From assembly GCF_009765865.1 (NCBI RefSeq), contig NZ_LMUQ01000026.1, positions 1-64,000 on the forward strand: a stretch of DNA of 64,000 nt. The letters run 5' to 3'. Position numbers and translations under genes: made by a program. The notes beneath the pieces are model-generated. The model had not been told where the DNA came from. It worked only from the letters and a program-made list of their open reading frames with translations, and did no database searches. Source of the stretch: Acidisoma sp. L85 (lineage in GTDB: Bacteria; Pseudomonadota; Alphaproteobacteria; Acetobacterales; Acetobacteraceae). Of this stretch, positions 50,649 to 59,206 are shown piece by piece (the stretch's first letter is position 1; each line of letters opens with the position of its first letter).

Positions 50649-51227
50649 CTAAAAACGACGATCATAGACGGTGATGACATCGCCGGGTGCGACCTTGTCC
50701 TCCGGCTGCGCGCGGCCGGTGACCGCGGTCGTTCCCTCCTTGCGTAGGATGCCCACATAGGCCTCGATGGCGCGGTAGGTGTAGCCGCCCGCGATCGAAA
50801 CGGCGGCGATCGCGGTCATGCCAGGCTCGTAAGGGTATTGGCCGGGCTTCGTGACCTCGCCGAGAATGAAGATGGGACGGTAACTCTCGACCTCCACTGC
50901 AACCGAAGGGTCGAGCATCATCCCGCGGCTCTTCAGCGCGGTGGCGATGCCCGCGGCGACGGCGGCGGTGCTGCGCCCGGATGCCTGCACCGTGCCCGCG
51001 AGCGGCAGAGACACGGAGCCATCGTCCGCGATGGCGAAGCTGTCCGAGAGTTCCTTGTCGCCATAGACCATCACGCGGACGCGGTCGCCCGCGCCGAGCC
51101 GGTAAGGCGTGACCGCAGGCGGCGGCAGCGGCGGCAGATCGGACCCCGCCATGCCGCAGCCGGCGAGTGATACGGCGAGGGCAGCCGCGAGGGTGGAGTA
51201 GCGCCACGGTAGCGTAAGGAAAAACAT
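50649..51227 (-). CDS. Polysaccharide export lipoprotein (Wza/GumB-like)
   Basis: 192 residues. Lipoprotein signal with lipobox LAGC (Cys24). Poly_export domain: PYRLGAGDRVRVMVYGDKEL, DDGSVSLPLAGTVQASGRS and a SLBB-like end (RPIFILGEVTKPGQYPYEPGMTAIAAVSIAGGYTYRA). Forms the outer-membrane channel for exopolysaccharide together with the Wzc-like protein encoded divergently at 51312. The short form without extra SLBB repeats resembles GumB. Confidence 0.94.
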   Translation of the reverse strand: MFFLTLPWRYSTLAAALAVSLAGCGMAGSDLPPLPPPAVTPYRLGAGDRVRVMVYGDKELSDSFAIADDGSVSLPLAGTVQASGRSTAAVAAGIATALKSRGMMLDPSVAVEVESYRPIFILGEVTKPGQYPYEPGMTAIAAVSIAGGYTYRAIEAYVGILRKEGTTAVTGRAQPEDKVAPGDVITVYDRRF

Positions 51228-51311
51228 AATGGTCTAGTAACTAATTCCCTTGTTCGCGCCTAGATTTCGTGATGACTCCGGAACGGAATGACACGGTGTC
51301 GGGGGCGTTGA

Positions 51312-53486
51312 ATGTCTGCGGAGGCTGGCCGCTACCCGCCCTCCGCCCCTTTGCCCGACGGCGCGGTCGAGATCGAGCACGACACCCGGCCGGAACGGCT
51401 TCTGCCGAGGTCGCCGCTGCTCAACGCGCTGGCCGGATTGCGGCGCCATCTGTGGCTTGTGGTGGCGCCGGTGGTCATCGTCCCCGCGCTCGCCGCGGTC
51501 GCGGTGTCGCGCATGCCGGCGATGTATACGGCGTCGGGCACTGTTTTCTACGACCCGTCCGGCTACGCCCCGGAAGTGCTGCAGAGCATCCTGCGCAGCG
51601 ATCCCACGACCGATGCTGTCATGGCGAGCCAGGCCGAGATCCTGGGCAGCCTTGCGGTCGCGCAAGGCGTCGCGCGGACCCTTGGGCTCGCCAACGACCA
51701 GGACTTCGCGCGCTCGGCCGGTTTGCAACAACGCACTCCCGCCGATCCCGAACACCGCCGGACCGTCGTCGAGCTTGCGCTGCTTCGCGGCCTCGAAGTC
51801 GTGCCACTGAACTCCTCGCGCGTGCTTCAGGTCTCGTTCACGGCGCGCAAGCCGGCCCTGGCCGCGGCGATCGTTAATTCGGCCATGGACGGTTACATCG
51901 CCTTGGGACTCGCCCAGAAGGAAGTGGCGTTGCGGGCGGCCGATGGCTGGCTCGCCACCCGCGCCGCCGAACTCAGTGCGCGGGCACAGGCTCAGGACGC
52001 CGGGATCGCCACCTATCGCGCCCGGCATGGCCTGCTGGAAGGCGTGCAGGCGACGCTTGGGACCGAGGAGGTCAGCCGGCTGAGCGCCGACCTCATCCAG
52101 GCCGAGAATGATTTCGCCACGGCTGAGGCGCGCCGCCAGGCGATCTTCCATGGCTCCGGCGGTACCGCCGCCGCCAGCCTTGCCCAGAGCGCCGCCATTT
52201 TGCGGGAGGCAGCGGCGAATGCCGAAGCGTCCTATGACGCGGCCGCCGCCCGGCTTGGCCCTAATCATCCGCTGCTTCGGGGGTTGCGGGACCAGCGGGA
52301 CGCGCTGCGTGGCGCCGCCGGAGCCGAGACCGCGCGCGTTCTGTCCGGCATCACCGCCGATGCCCGGGCCTCGGCCGCGCGCGTGGCCGCCCTCCGCGCC
52401 GAACTCGGGACGCTGCGGGACAAAAGTGCTGTGGAGGCGCATGCCAATGTGGCCTTGGCGGCGATGCAGCAGGATGCCGTGGCGACGCGGGCGCTGTTGC
52501 AGTCGGTGCTGACCCGTCTGCAGCAATCGGCACAGCCCAGCCTGCTTCAGGCGCCGGATGCCCGCGTGCTGTCCGAGGCAGTGCCGCCGTTGTCGCCATC
52601 CTCGCCCAAGCGCGGTTTGCTCATGAGCGCGTCTGTAGCGGCAGCCGTTGTGCTCGGCCTCGGTCTTGGCTGGTTGCGCGAGCTGACGGTCACGACAGTG
52701 CGCAGTCAGGAAGAGGCGGAGGCGCTGCTCGGCCTGCCATGTCTCGGCACGATTCCGGCACTTACTCGCCGGCAGCGGCGCCGGGCCGCGCCCGAGGACT
52801 TCGCCCTGGTCTACCCGCAGTCACTGTTTGCCGCGCAGCTCCGCGCGCTGCGAGTGCGCCTGGCGGCGGCATCGGATTCACGCATCCTGCTCATCACGGC
52901 GGCGCGGCCGGAGGAGGGCAAGACGACACTCGCTATCGGTCTGGCACGGCTCGCGGCGGCGGCCGGGGAGCGTGTTCTGCTGGTTGATTGCGATTGGGTG
53001 CGTCCCGCCGTGGCGCGGCTGATGGGCGCCAGCGAGGTCGGGCTCGCAGAACTCATCACCGGCGAGGCGCATCCTGGCACCGCCATGGCGCGGGAGCCCG
53101 ATACCGGGCTCGTGGTGATATCGGCTGGCCAAGTCAGCGAGATCGCCGGGGCCGGCCTCGCCTCGCCCGAGCTCCAGCGGATCGCCGCGACCTGGCGGCT
53201 CAACTTTGACCTGGTGATCCTGGACGGTCCGCCCGCTCTGGCAGGTCCGGATGCGCTGCTGCTCGCGGGGCTTGCCGATGGCGTGGTGCTCTGCCTGCGG
53301 TGGCACGATACGCCGCGCCATGTCGTGGCCCGCGCGGCGGCGCTGCTCGCCGAGGCGGCGGCGCATAAGGCCGGGCGGCTGCTCGGTTCGGTGCTGACGC
53401 GGGTCGCGATTCACGATGCCGCGTTGACGGGCTCGGCAGAATCGGACGTTTATTCCCGGCGCTACGCTGCCTATTTCAGGGAATAG
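51312..53486 (+). CDS. Polysaccharide co-polymerase with BY-kinase domain (Wzc/GumC-ExoP-like)
   Basis: 724 residues. The N-terminal Wzz part has membrane helices about 50-70 and 435-455 and a long Ala/Gln-rich coiled-coil periplasmic region between them. The cytoplasmic kinase part (about 500-724) has Walker A AARPEEGKTTLA (Lys537), Walker A-prime LLVDCDWVRP and Walker B DLVILDGPP. The C-terminus carries a Tyr cluster (DVYSRRYAAYF) for autophosphorylation. It regulates chain length and export of the exopolysaccharide through the Wza-like channel. Divergent promoter region with the Wza-like gene at 51228-51311. Confidence 0.95.
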   Translation: MSAEAGRYPPSAPLPDGAVEIEHDTRPERLLPRSPLLNALAGLRRHLWLVVAPVVIVPALAAVAVSRMPAMYTASGTVFYDPSGYAPEVLQSILRSDPTTDAVMASQAEILGSLAVAQGVARTLGLANDQDFARSAGLQQRTPADPEHRRTVVELALLRGLEVVPLNSSRVLQVSFTARKPALAAAIVNSAMDGYIALGLAQKEVALRAADGWLATRAAELSARAQAQDAGIATYRARHGLLEGVQATLGTEEVSRLSADLIQAENDFATAEARRQAIFHGSGGTAAASLAQSAAILREAAANAEASYDAAAARLGPNHPLLRGLRDQRDALRGAAGAETARVLSGITADARASAARVAALRAELGTLRDKSAVEAHANVALAAMQQDAVATRALLQSVLTRLQQSAQPSLLQAPDARVLSEAVPPLSPSSPKRGLLMSASVAAAVVLGLGLGWLRELTVTTVRSQEEAEALLGLPCLGTIPALTRRQRRRAAPEDFALVYPQSLFAAQLRALRVRLAAASDSRILLITAARPEEGKTTLAIGLARLAAAAGERVLLVDCDWVRPAVARLMGASEVGLAELITGEAHPGTAMAREPDTGLVVISAGQVSEIAGAGLASPELQRIAATWRLNFDLVILDGPPALAGPDALLLAGLADGVVLCLRWHDTPRHVVARAAALLAEAAAHKAGRLLGSVLTRVAIHDAALTGSAESDVYSRRYAAYFRE

Positions 53487-53536
53487 CACCCGATGTATTT
53501 TCGTCCGCAAGCGGCGGCCCACAGGAGCCGGCCGCG

Positions 53537-54529
53537 ATGAACGGCCGCGCCTTTCTGGTCACGGGGGGCGCCGGCTATGTCGGCAGCCATCTCGTCGCCC
53601 ATCTCGCCGATCAGGGGGCGGAGGTGGTGGTGCTGGACAATCTGCGCCAAGGCCATGCAGCCGCTGTCCCGCATGGTATCCGGCTGGTGGTGGGGGAGGC
53701 GGGCGATCCTTCGACGCTCGAGGAAGTCTTCAGCCGCACGCGCTTCGACGCGGTGTTCCATTTCGCCTCGCTCTCGCTGGTGGGCGAGAGCATGCAGCAG
53801 CCGTTCCGCTACCTCGAGGAGAACAGCCTTCAAGCGCTGCGGCTGATCGAGGCCGCCTGCCGCCATCAGGTGATGCGCTTCGTGCTGTCCTCGACTGCCA
53901 ACCTTTTCGCGGCCCCCGAGCGGCTGCCGATCGACGAGAGCGAGGCGATCGATCCAGGCTCGCCCTATGGGGAGAGCAAATACATCATCGAGCGGGCGCT
54001 GGTCTGGGCGGATCGCATTTTCGGCCTGCGCTCGGCGGCGCTCCGCTACTTCAATGCGGCGGGGGCGGATCCGGAGGGGCGGCTGGGCGAGGATCACGAC
54101 CCGGAAACCCATCTCATTCCGCTGCTGATCGACGCGGCTTTGGGGCGGCGGCCACCGATCACCGTCTTCGGCTCGGATTACGACACGCCGGACGGCACCT
54201 GCATCCGCGACTACGTGCATGTCTCCGACCTCGCTACGGCGCATTCGGCGGTGCTCGATCTGCTGGAGACGCGCAGCGCCACCTTCAACCTCGGCAGCGG
54301 CCATGGCCATTCGGTGCGGGAGGTGATCGCGGCGGTGGAGCGGGTGAGCGGACGGGCGGTTCCGTTGGTGGAAGGTGGCCGGCGAGCTGGCGATCCACCG
54401 GCTTTGGTAGCGAGCGCCGCCGCGCTGCAGCGCGACACCGGCTGGGCGCCTCGCTTCACGGATCTCGACGAGATCGTCGCGACCGCCTACCGCTGGCGGC
54501 TCGACCATCCGGAAGGTTACGCGGAATAG
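53537..54529 (+). CDS. galE: UDP-glucose 4-epimerase
   Basis: 330 residues. Short-chain dehydrogenase fold: NAD loop VTGGAGYVGSHLVAHLAD, DNLRQGH, catalytic SSTANLF and YGESKYIIE (Tyr-x3-Lys), and the ADPEGRLGEDHDPETHLIPL and PDGTCIRDYVHVSDLA segments typical of GalE. Supplies UDP-galactose for the exopolysaccharide. It lies 50 bp after the Wzc-like gene and 28 bp before a membrane protein, in one operon. Confidence 0.95.
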   Translation: MNGRAFLVTGGAGYVGSHLVAHLADQGAEVVVLDNLRQGHAAAVPHGIRLVVGEAGDPSTLEEVFSRTRFDAVFHFASLSLVGESMQQPFRYLEENSLQALRLIEAACRHQVMRFVLSSTANLFAAPERLPIDESEAIDPGSPYGESKYIIERALVWADRIFGLRSAALRYFNAAGADPEGRLGEDHDPETHLIPLLIDAALGRRPPITVFGSDYDTPDGTCIRDYVHVSDLATAHSAVLDLLETRSATFNLGSGHGHSVREVIAAVERVSGRAVPLVEGGRRAGDPPALVASAAALQRDTGWAPRFTDLDEIVATAYRWRLDHPEGYAE

Positions 54530-54557
54530 GCTTTCCGTCTTCGGCGCGGGGTGTGGC

Positions 54558-55907
54558 GTGAGGCGGAGCCTCATGCCCATCTTGGCGTGCCAGCCCTGGC
54601 TGCTCTGGCCGGCGCTGTGGAACGGCTATCCGCTGCTCTTCTCGGATAGCGGCACGTATGTGTCTCAGGTCGTGGAGCGGCACCTCGGCTGGGACCGGCC
54701 GCCGTTTTATGCGCTGGCGGTGATGCTCGTTTCGCTGCGTTTCTCGCTGTGGCCGGTGGTTTTGGCGCAAGGGCTGCTGACGGGCTGGATTCTGCATCTG
54801 CTGCGGCGGATGTTATGGCCGGAGATTGACGCTTGGAGCCTGCCGGTTTTGGCGGCGGTGCTCAGCTTGGTCACGGCTTTGCCCTGGGTCACGGCCGAGA
54901 TCATGCCGGACTTTCTCACGGCACTGATGGCGGCGGCGCTCTGGTTGTTGCTGGTGCGGCCGGGGGGGCTTCGGCGCGTCGAGAGCTGGGCACTCGCATT
55001 GCTGATTGCTGGCGCCATCGCCTGCCATCAGGCGAACTGGCCGATCGCAACGCTTTTGGGCGTCGGCTTGTGGCTGATTCGGCGGCTGTTCGGCGGTCGG
55101 GTCGCGCACAAGCGCGGCGCGGTGCTGCAACTTCTGGTAGGACCGGCGCTGGGTATTGGCGCGCTGCTCGGCGCCAATCTCATCGGCCATGGCCGGCTGG
55201 CGTTGTCGCCTTATGGCGATGTGTTTCTCCTCGCCCGGCTGTTGGGCGACGGGCCGGCGCGGTTAGCTCTGCGGCGCGATTGCCCGGAAGCAGGATGGCA
55301 ACTCTGCCGTTTTCGGACCGCACTACCGGCAACAGCCGATGATTTCCTGTGGCGGGCGGATAGTCCGCTTTATGCGGCGGGTGGGCCGAAGCGTCTGACG
55401 CGAGAGGCGGGGGAGATCGTCCGCAGGAGCCTGAAAGAGGCACCGGGGATGGTGATCCGGGCGGCGGCGAACAATGCGTTTCGCCAATTCGCGACCTTTG
55501 GCACGGCAACGCGCGACGAGCTCGAACCCTGGCCACTAACCGCCGGGCGTGCCGTGGCGCGCGACCTGCCGCTCGATCGGGTCACGTACACTGCCGCGCG
55601 CCAGACGTTGGGGATGCTCGGCTTGCCCGCTTGGTGGCGCGCGGCGGAGCAAGCGATCGCCGTCGCTTGTATCCTCGGCTGCATGCTGGCGTTGGTGGCG
55701 TTTTGGCGACGTGATCGTTTGGCGGCAGGATTCTGTGCGACGGTGCTTTTGGCGTTGCTCGCGAATGCCGCGTTGCTTGGCGCGCTGTCCGGTCCGCATG
55801 CGCGCTACCAGTCCCGCATCGTCTGGCTGCCGGTGATGGCGATGATCCTCACGGGCGGTCGGGCGATCAGCCGGTCATGCGGTCGAGCAATGGCAGCGGA
55901 CGAATGA
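54558..55907 (+). CDS. Polytopic membrane protein, possible GT-C glycosyltransferase or polymerase
   Basis: 449 residues with about 9-11 membrane helices. An extracytoplasmic LFSDSGTYVSQVVERHLGWD loop near residue 30 carries the Asp often seen in GT-C enzymes, and there is a second loop TAEIMPDFLTALM. A large soluble loop (about 215-330) contains a FRTALPATADDFLWRADSP segment. No family recognised with certainty. In this gene set, which lacks recognisable Wzx and Wzy, it is a candidate glycosyltransferase or polymerase for the exopolysaccharide. GTG start at 54558; another start is possible. Confidence 0.7.
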   Translation: MRRSLMPILACQPWLLWPALWNGYPLLFSDSGTYVSQVVERHLGWDRPPFYALAVMLVSLRFSLWPVVLAQGLLTGWILHLLRRMLWPEIDAWSLPVLAAVLSLVTALPWVTAEIMPDFLTALMAAALWLLLVRPGGLRRVESWALALLIAGAIACHQANWPIATLLGVGLWLIRRLFGGRVAHKRGAVLQLLVGPALGIGALLGANLIGHGRLALSPYGDVFLLARLLGDGPARLALRRDCPEAGWQLCRFRTALPATADDFLWRADSPLYAAGGPKRLTREAGEIVRRSLKEAPGMVIRAAANNAFRQFATFGTATRDELEPWPLTAGRAVARDLPLDRVTYTAARQTLGMLGLPAWWRAAEQAIAVACILGCMLALVAFWRRDRLAAGFCATVLLALLANAALLGALSGPHARYQSRIVWLPVMAMILTGGRAISRSCGRAMAADE

Positions 55908-56829
55908 GAAGCCGCTTGGCGATCACAGGTCCGGCGATTCCAGCGATTGTCAGCAGGATCGCGTAGAGCGGGAAATTCGCGGTGGTCCAGGGCAAAGCGA
56001 GCATCAGCACGCCCTTGGCGAGGCCGATGCAAATCGTATTGAGCAGGTAGATCGCGAAGCCGTAGGGAGCGAGCGCATCGAGTACGGCTTCGGCGCGCGG
56101 CGGCAGTCCGCGCATCAGGGCGTGCAGTGCGGGCAATGCAATGAGGCTCGTCGCCAGTCGGCGCAGAGATGTCGGCAACCCACCCGGCGCGGCGACATCC
56201 AGGAAGAGCATAGCGGCGAGCGCGACGAGCAGGCCGCAGGTCAGTGCTCGGCGGTTACTGTCAAGCCAAGGCGTCCAGTTCGCGTCTTTGCTCGCCGCCG
56301 CGAAGAAGACGGCATTGCCGCAGACGCCATGCAGATAGAGCAGCCGAGGCATCGAGACCAACGACAGACCGGCGAGGCCGAGCAAGGAGAGGGCGCAGGC
56401 GAAACCGCCTCGGTCTCCAAGAGCGAGACGAAGTGGCGGGGTCGCGGCCACAAAGATGAAGAGAACCACGAGATACCAGACCGATTGCGCCGGGCTGCGG
56501 TCGGTATGCCAAACTAGATCAATCACGCCGCTCCATGGGCTCGCTGGCAGATTGTCGACCATGATGAAACGCGCCGCGACAAGCTTGCCGGTGAGAATGA
56601 CGAGGCCAAAAAGCAAAGCGGGCAGCAGCAACCTTGCCCCGCGTCGCCGTACCATCAGGCGATAGGCACCGCCGCTTCGCCGATCGCTGCCCGAAAGCCC
56701 GGTCGCGTAGCCGCTGAGATAAAAGAGGAAGGCGATGTGGAAGCTGTAAAGCACGGCCCGCAGCGGTTCGTACCACTGCAATCCGGCAGGCTCCTGCCGC
56801 GCCACAAGATGCCCGAGCACCACGAGCAA
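55867..56829 (-). CDS. Acyltransferase family 3 (OafA/ExoZ-like) membrane protein
   Basis: At least 320 residues with about 10 membrane helices. MLVVLGHLV (catalytic His region) and FHIAFLFYLSGYATGL are typical of integral membrane O-acyltransferases that acetylate or succinylate surface polysaccharides. The frame is open and homologous further upstream: codons before 56829 read RRADLERGKIFAILLVV, the usual N-terminus, yet no ATG, GTG or TTG is available there. A CTG at 56883 may be the real start, or the N-terminus is impaired. The 3-prime end overlaps the end of the membrane-protein gene. Confidence 0.85.
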   Translation of the reverse strand: MLVVLGHLVARQEPAGLQWYEPLRAVLYSFHIAFLFYLSGYATGLSGSDRRSGGAYRLMVRRRGARLLLPALLFGLVILTGKLVAARFIMVDNLPASPWSGVIDLVWHTDRSPAQSVWYLVVLFIFVAATPPLRLALGDRGGFACALSLLGLAGLSLVSMPRLLYLHGVCGNAVFFAAASKDANWTPWLDSNRRALTCGLLVALAAMLFLDVAAPGGLPTSLRRLATSLIALPALHALMRGLPPRAEAVLDALAPYGFAIYLLNTICIGLAKGVLMLALPWTTANFPLYAILLTIAGIAGPVIAKRLLIRPLPLLDRMTG

Positions 56830-56905
56830 AATCGCGAAAATCTTGCCGCGTTCAAGGTCGGCGCGGCGCGCGCTGGCTGACAGGGGGTTGGGGCGCGGGC
56901 GCGTG

Positions 56906-57832
56906 TCAGGCGCGGTAGCCGTTGAGAAAACCCCAGGCGAAGGCGAGGCGGCAGCGCATGCGGAGAAGCCGTGCCCCGCGCCTCGGCCACAGCGCCAGCG
57001 GCGCCAGAAGGATGGCGCGAAAGGCGAGGCGACGCGCCTTCGACCGCGCCCGCTCGCCCTCGGCCAGAAGCTCCAGCATCTGAGCCTCCGAGGCGCCGCT
57101 GGAAAATTGTCGCGCGATCAGCCAGCCCGGCGTGAGACGTTCGGGCTCGATCACATGGGCGACCGCGGCCCGTGGCAGGAAGTGAATCTGCTGCCCGCAA
57201 TGCAGCAGCCTGTGGAGCGTGAAAGTCTCCTCACCGGAGGCGAGCGACCTGCCGTTGCGACCGAGCCGCTCGGGAAAGCCGCCGATGGCACGCAGGGCGA
57301 CCGCGCGGAAGACGATATTCGCGCCGAACACCGTGAGATCGGCCGGCAAATCGCTGTCTCCGATGCGCCCCGACCTCTGACAGTCGATCAGGGAGAGGCA
57401 GGGCCGCAATTCGGCTGGCCACCAGTCCGGAATTTGCTGCCCGGGCAGCGGCCGGATCGGGCCACCGGCGGCGGCGGCCAGTGGCGGCAGGGCGGAGGTG
57501 CCGTCGAGCACGGCCTCGGCCCAGCCGAGGGCGGCGCGGACATCATCATCCAGGAAAGCGACCCATTCGGCGCGGGCCGCGGCAAGGCCGTGATTGCGGG
57601 CGATGCTGAGGCCCGGTGTCGTCTGGCGGAGCAATCGGACGCCCTCGCGGGCGGCGAGGCGGCCGATCTGCCTCGCCGTCTTGGCGTCGGAGCCGCTGTC
57701 CACGACGATGATGTCGAGCCAATCCCGGCGCGGCAGCGACCGCAGACAAGCGGCGAGCGACGATACGCGGTCATGCGTGCAGATAACGACCGAGAGGAGG
57801 GGCGAAGCGACCAGCGGGGCCGGTGGCGACAT
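56906..57832 (-). CDS. Family 2 glycosyltransferase
   Basis: 308 residues. LLSVVICTHDRVSSLAACL at the N-terminus, VVDSGSD, the metal-binding LDDD at about 93-96, and ASGEETFTLHRLL in the acceptor region. The C-terminal 60 residues are Arg-rich with a hydrophobic helix. It adds a sugar to the lipid-linked exopolysaccharide repeat unit (inferred from context). Divergent from the outer-membrane barrel gene across 66 bases that hold a palindrome. Confidence 0.92.
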   Translation of the reverse strand: MSPPAPLVASPLLSVVICTHDRVSSLAACLRSLPRRDWLDIIVVDSGSDAKTARQIGRLAAREGVRLLRQTTPGLSIARNHGLAAARAEWVAFLDDDVRAALGWAEAVLDGTSALPPLAAAAGGPIRPLPGQQIPDWWPAELRPCLSLIDCQRSGRIGDSDLPADLTVFGANIVFRAVALRAIGGFPERLGRNGRSLASGEETFTLHRLLHCGQQIHFLPRAAVAHVIEPERLTPGWLIARQFSSGASEAQMLELLAEGERARSKARRLAFRAILLAPLALWPRRGARLLRMRCRLAFAWGFLNGYRA

Positions 57833-57865
57833 GAGTTACGTTCCGGTTTAGGAACCAATAACGTA

Positions 57866-57880
57866 TCGTTTCAAGAACGA
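57866..57880. promoter_or_regulatory. TCGTT-N5-AACGA palindrome between divergent exopolysaccharide genes
   Basis: TCGTTTCAAGAACGA lies in the 66-base gap between the glycosyltransferase (minus) and the barrel gene (plus). It has the same half-sites and spacing as 26774-26788. GTTCC-N6-GGAAC at about 57840-57855 is a second small palindrome in the same gap. Candidate shared operator. Confidence 0.5.
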
Positions 57881-57898
57881 AAATGATAGCGTCTTGGC

Positions 57899-59206
57899 AT
57901 GCTCAACGCCTCATTGCCATCGCGCCGCAGCTGCCGCCTCGCCGCAATGGCTGTCGCCGCAGCGGTCTCGACGACGCTGCCGGCTACCGCTCAGCTTATC
58001 GAAGGTGTCTATCCGGCGGATGTTCCCGGTTTCGGGGGTGCGCCGGGGGTCTCGGTCACATCCCGCATTCATGACGACACCGATTGGCAATCGATCCGTC
58101 TCGGCTCGGCCTTGCTGCATCCTGAACTGACGCAAAGCTTCGGCTATGACAGCGCCGTGCTGGCTGGGCAACGCGGCAGCGCCACGCTCGATACTTCCGG
58201 CACGCTTTCGCTCTCTGATTTCGCGGGTGATCAGGGTTACGTCGCTAACCTGTCGCTCAACCACCAGCAACTCACCGGCGATCCTTCCCAGTCGCAAACT
58301 GATTGGACGGCGGCGGTTGGCAGCGCAATCCCGTTGTCCTTCGGGCAGATGACTGTCGCCGTTGCGCATCTCTCGCTGCACGAGACGGATACGGATCTGG
58401 ATGCCGCAGCTTTCGCGGAGCCGCTGCCCTTCACGGTCGATACCCTGCGGCTTGGCGGAGCGCTGCCCGCAGGGCGTTTCGACCTGACCCCAAGTTTCGA
58501 CGTCACGCGCTACGCTTTCGGCAGCACAAGCATCGACGGCATCGCAGCGCCGCAATCTTTCCGAGACCGCAACGTCTATGAGGCAGGCCTAACCGCCTCC
58601 ACAGGCCTGACGAGCGTCGGCGATCCTGATCGCGCGCTCCTCATCCTGCGAGGCACTGACACCTCGTACACGGATCCGACGGCGGGGCCGGGTGGCACGG
58701 CCGAGCCTTCGCGGGATTCCACCGGCGGGTCGGTGTTGGTCGGCACCGCGCATGACCTCGACGGCATTTGGGGTTGGCGGGTCGCTGTGGGCGCTGGAGG
58801 CCGCAGCTTCAGCAGCTCGGCGTATAACAGCCGGATCGCCCCCCTGGCCGAGGCCGCGCTGACCTGGCAGCCCACGGAGCGGACGACTTGGCACGCCGCC
58901 CTCATCCGCCGCATCGAGGACGCCTCCGACGAGGGCGAAGGCAGTTACGTCGCGACCATCGCCGGGGTCGCCGCGGATCATGAGGTCAAGCGCAACCTCA
59001 TCCTTCACGCTGGGATCGACTTCGAAAACGCCAATTACAGCGGAGGCACGACGCAGACCATCACCACCGGCCGGCTGTCCCTGCTCTGGCTGGTCGATCG
59101 CAATGTCCGGATGTCAGCGAAGGTCGAGCTTTCGGACCATGCTGGCGGAGTGGGCGGCACCTATGGCGAGGATGTGGTGCTGCTCGGCATGACGGTGGGG
59201 ATATGA
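57899..59206 (+). CDS. Outer-membrane beta-barrel protein of the exopolysaccharide block
   Basis: 435 residues. Signal peptide about 1-31 (ends PATAQ). The rest is a succession of amphipathic strands with Thr/Ser/Gly (YVANLSLNHQQLTGD, LTPSFDVTRYAFGS, GWRVAVGAGGRSFSS, NVRMSAKVELSDHAGG), ending LLGMTVGI. This is an outer-membrane barrel of the BBP2-like group found in acetic acid bacterial and alphaproteobacterial exopolysaccharide clusters. It may assist export or surface attachment. The stop overlaps the start of the WecG-like gene by four bases. Confidence 0.85.
   Translation: MLNASLPSRRSCRLAAMAVAAAVSTTLPATAQLIEGVYPADVPGFGGAPGVSVTSRIHDDTDWQSIRLGSALLHPELTQSFGYDSAVLAGQRGSATLDTSGTLSLSDFAGDQGYVANLSLNHQQLTGDPSQSQTDWTAAVGSAIPLSFGQMTVAVAHLSLHETDTDLDAAAFAEPLPFTVDTLRLGGALPAGRFDLTPSFDVTRYAFGSTSIDGIAAPQSFRDRNVYEAGLTASTGLTSVGDPDRALLILRGTDTSYTDPTAGPGGTAEPSRDSTGGSVLVGTAHDLDGIWGWRVAVGAGGRSFSSSAYNSRIAPLAEAALTWQPTERTTWHAALIRRIEDASDEGEGSYVATIAGVAADHEVKRNLILHAGIDFENANYSGGTTQTITTGRLSLLWLVDRNVRMSAKVELSDHAGGVGGTYGEDVVLLGMTVGI

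Noticed and set aside
51234-52526. 430-codon minus-strand frame
   Set aside because: Antisense to the Wzc-like gene; no ribosome site or domain.
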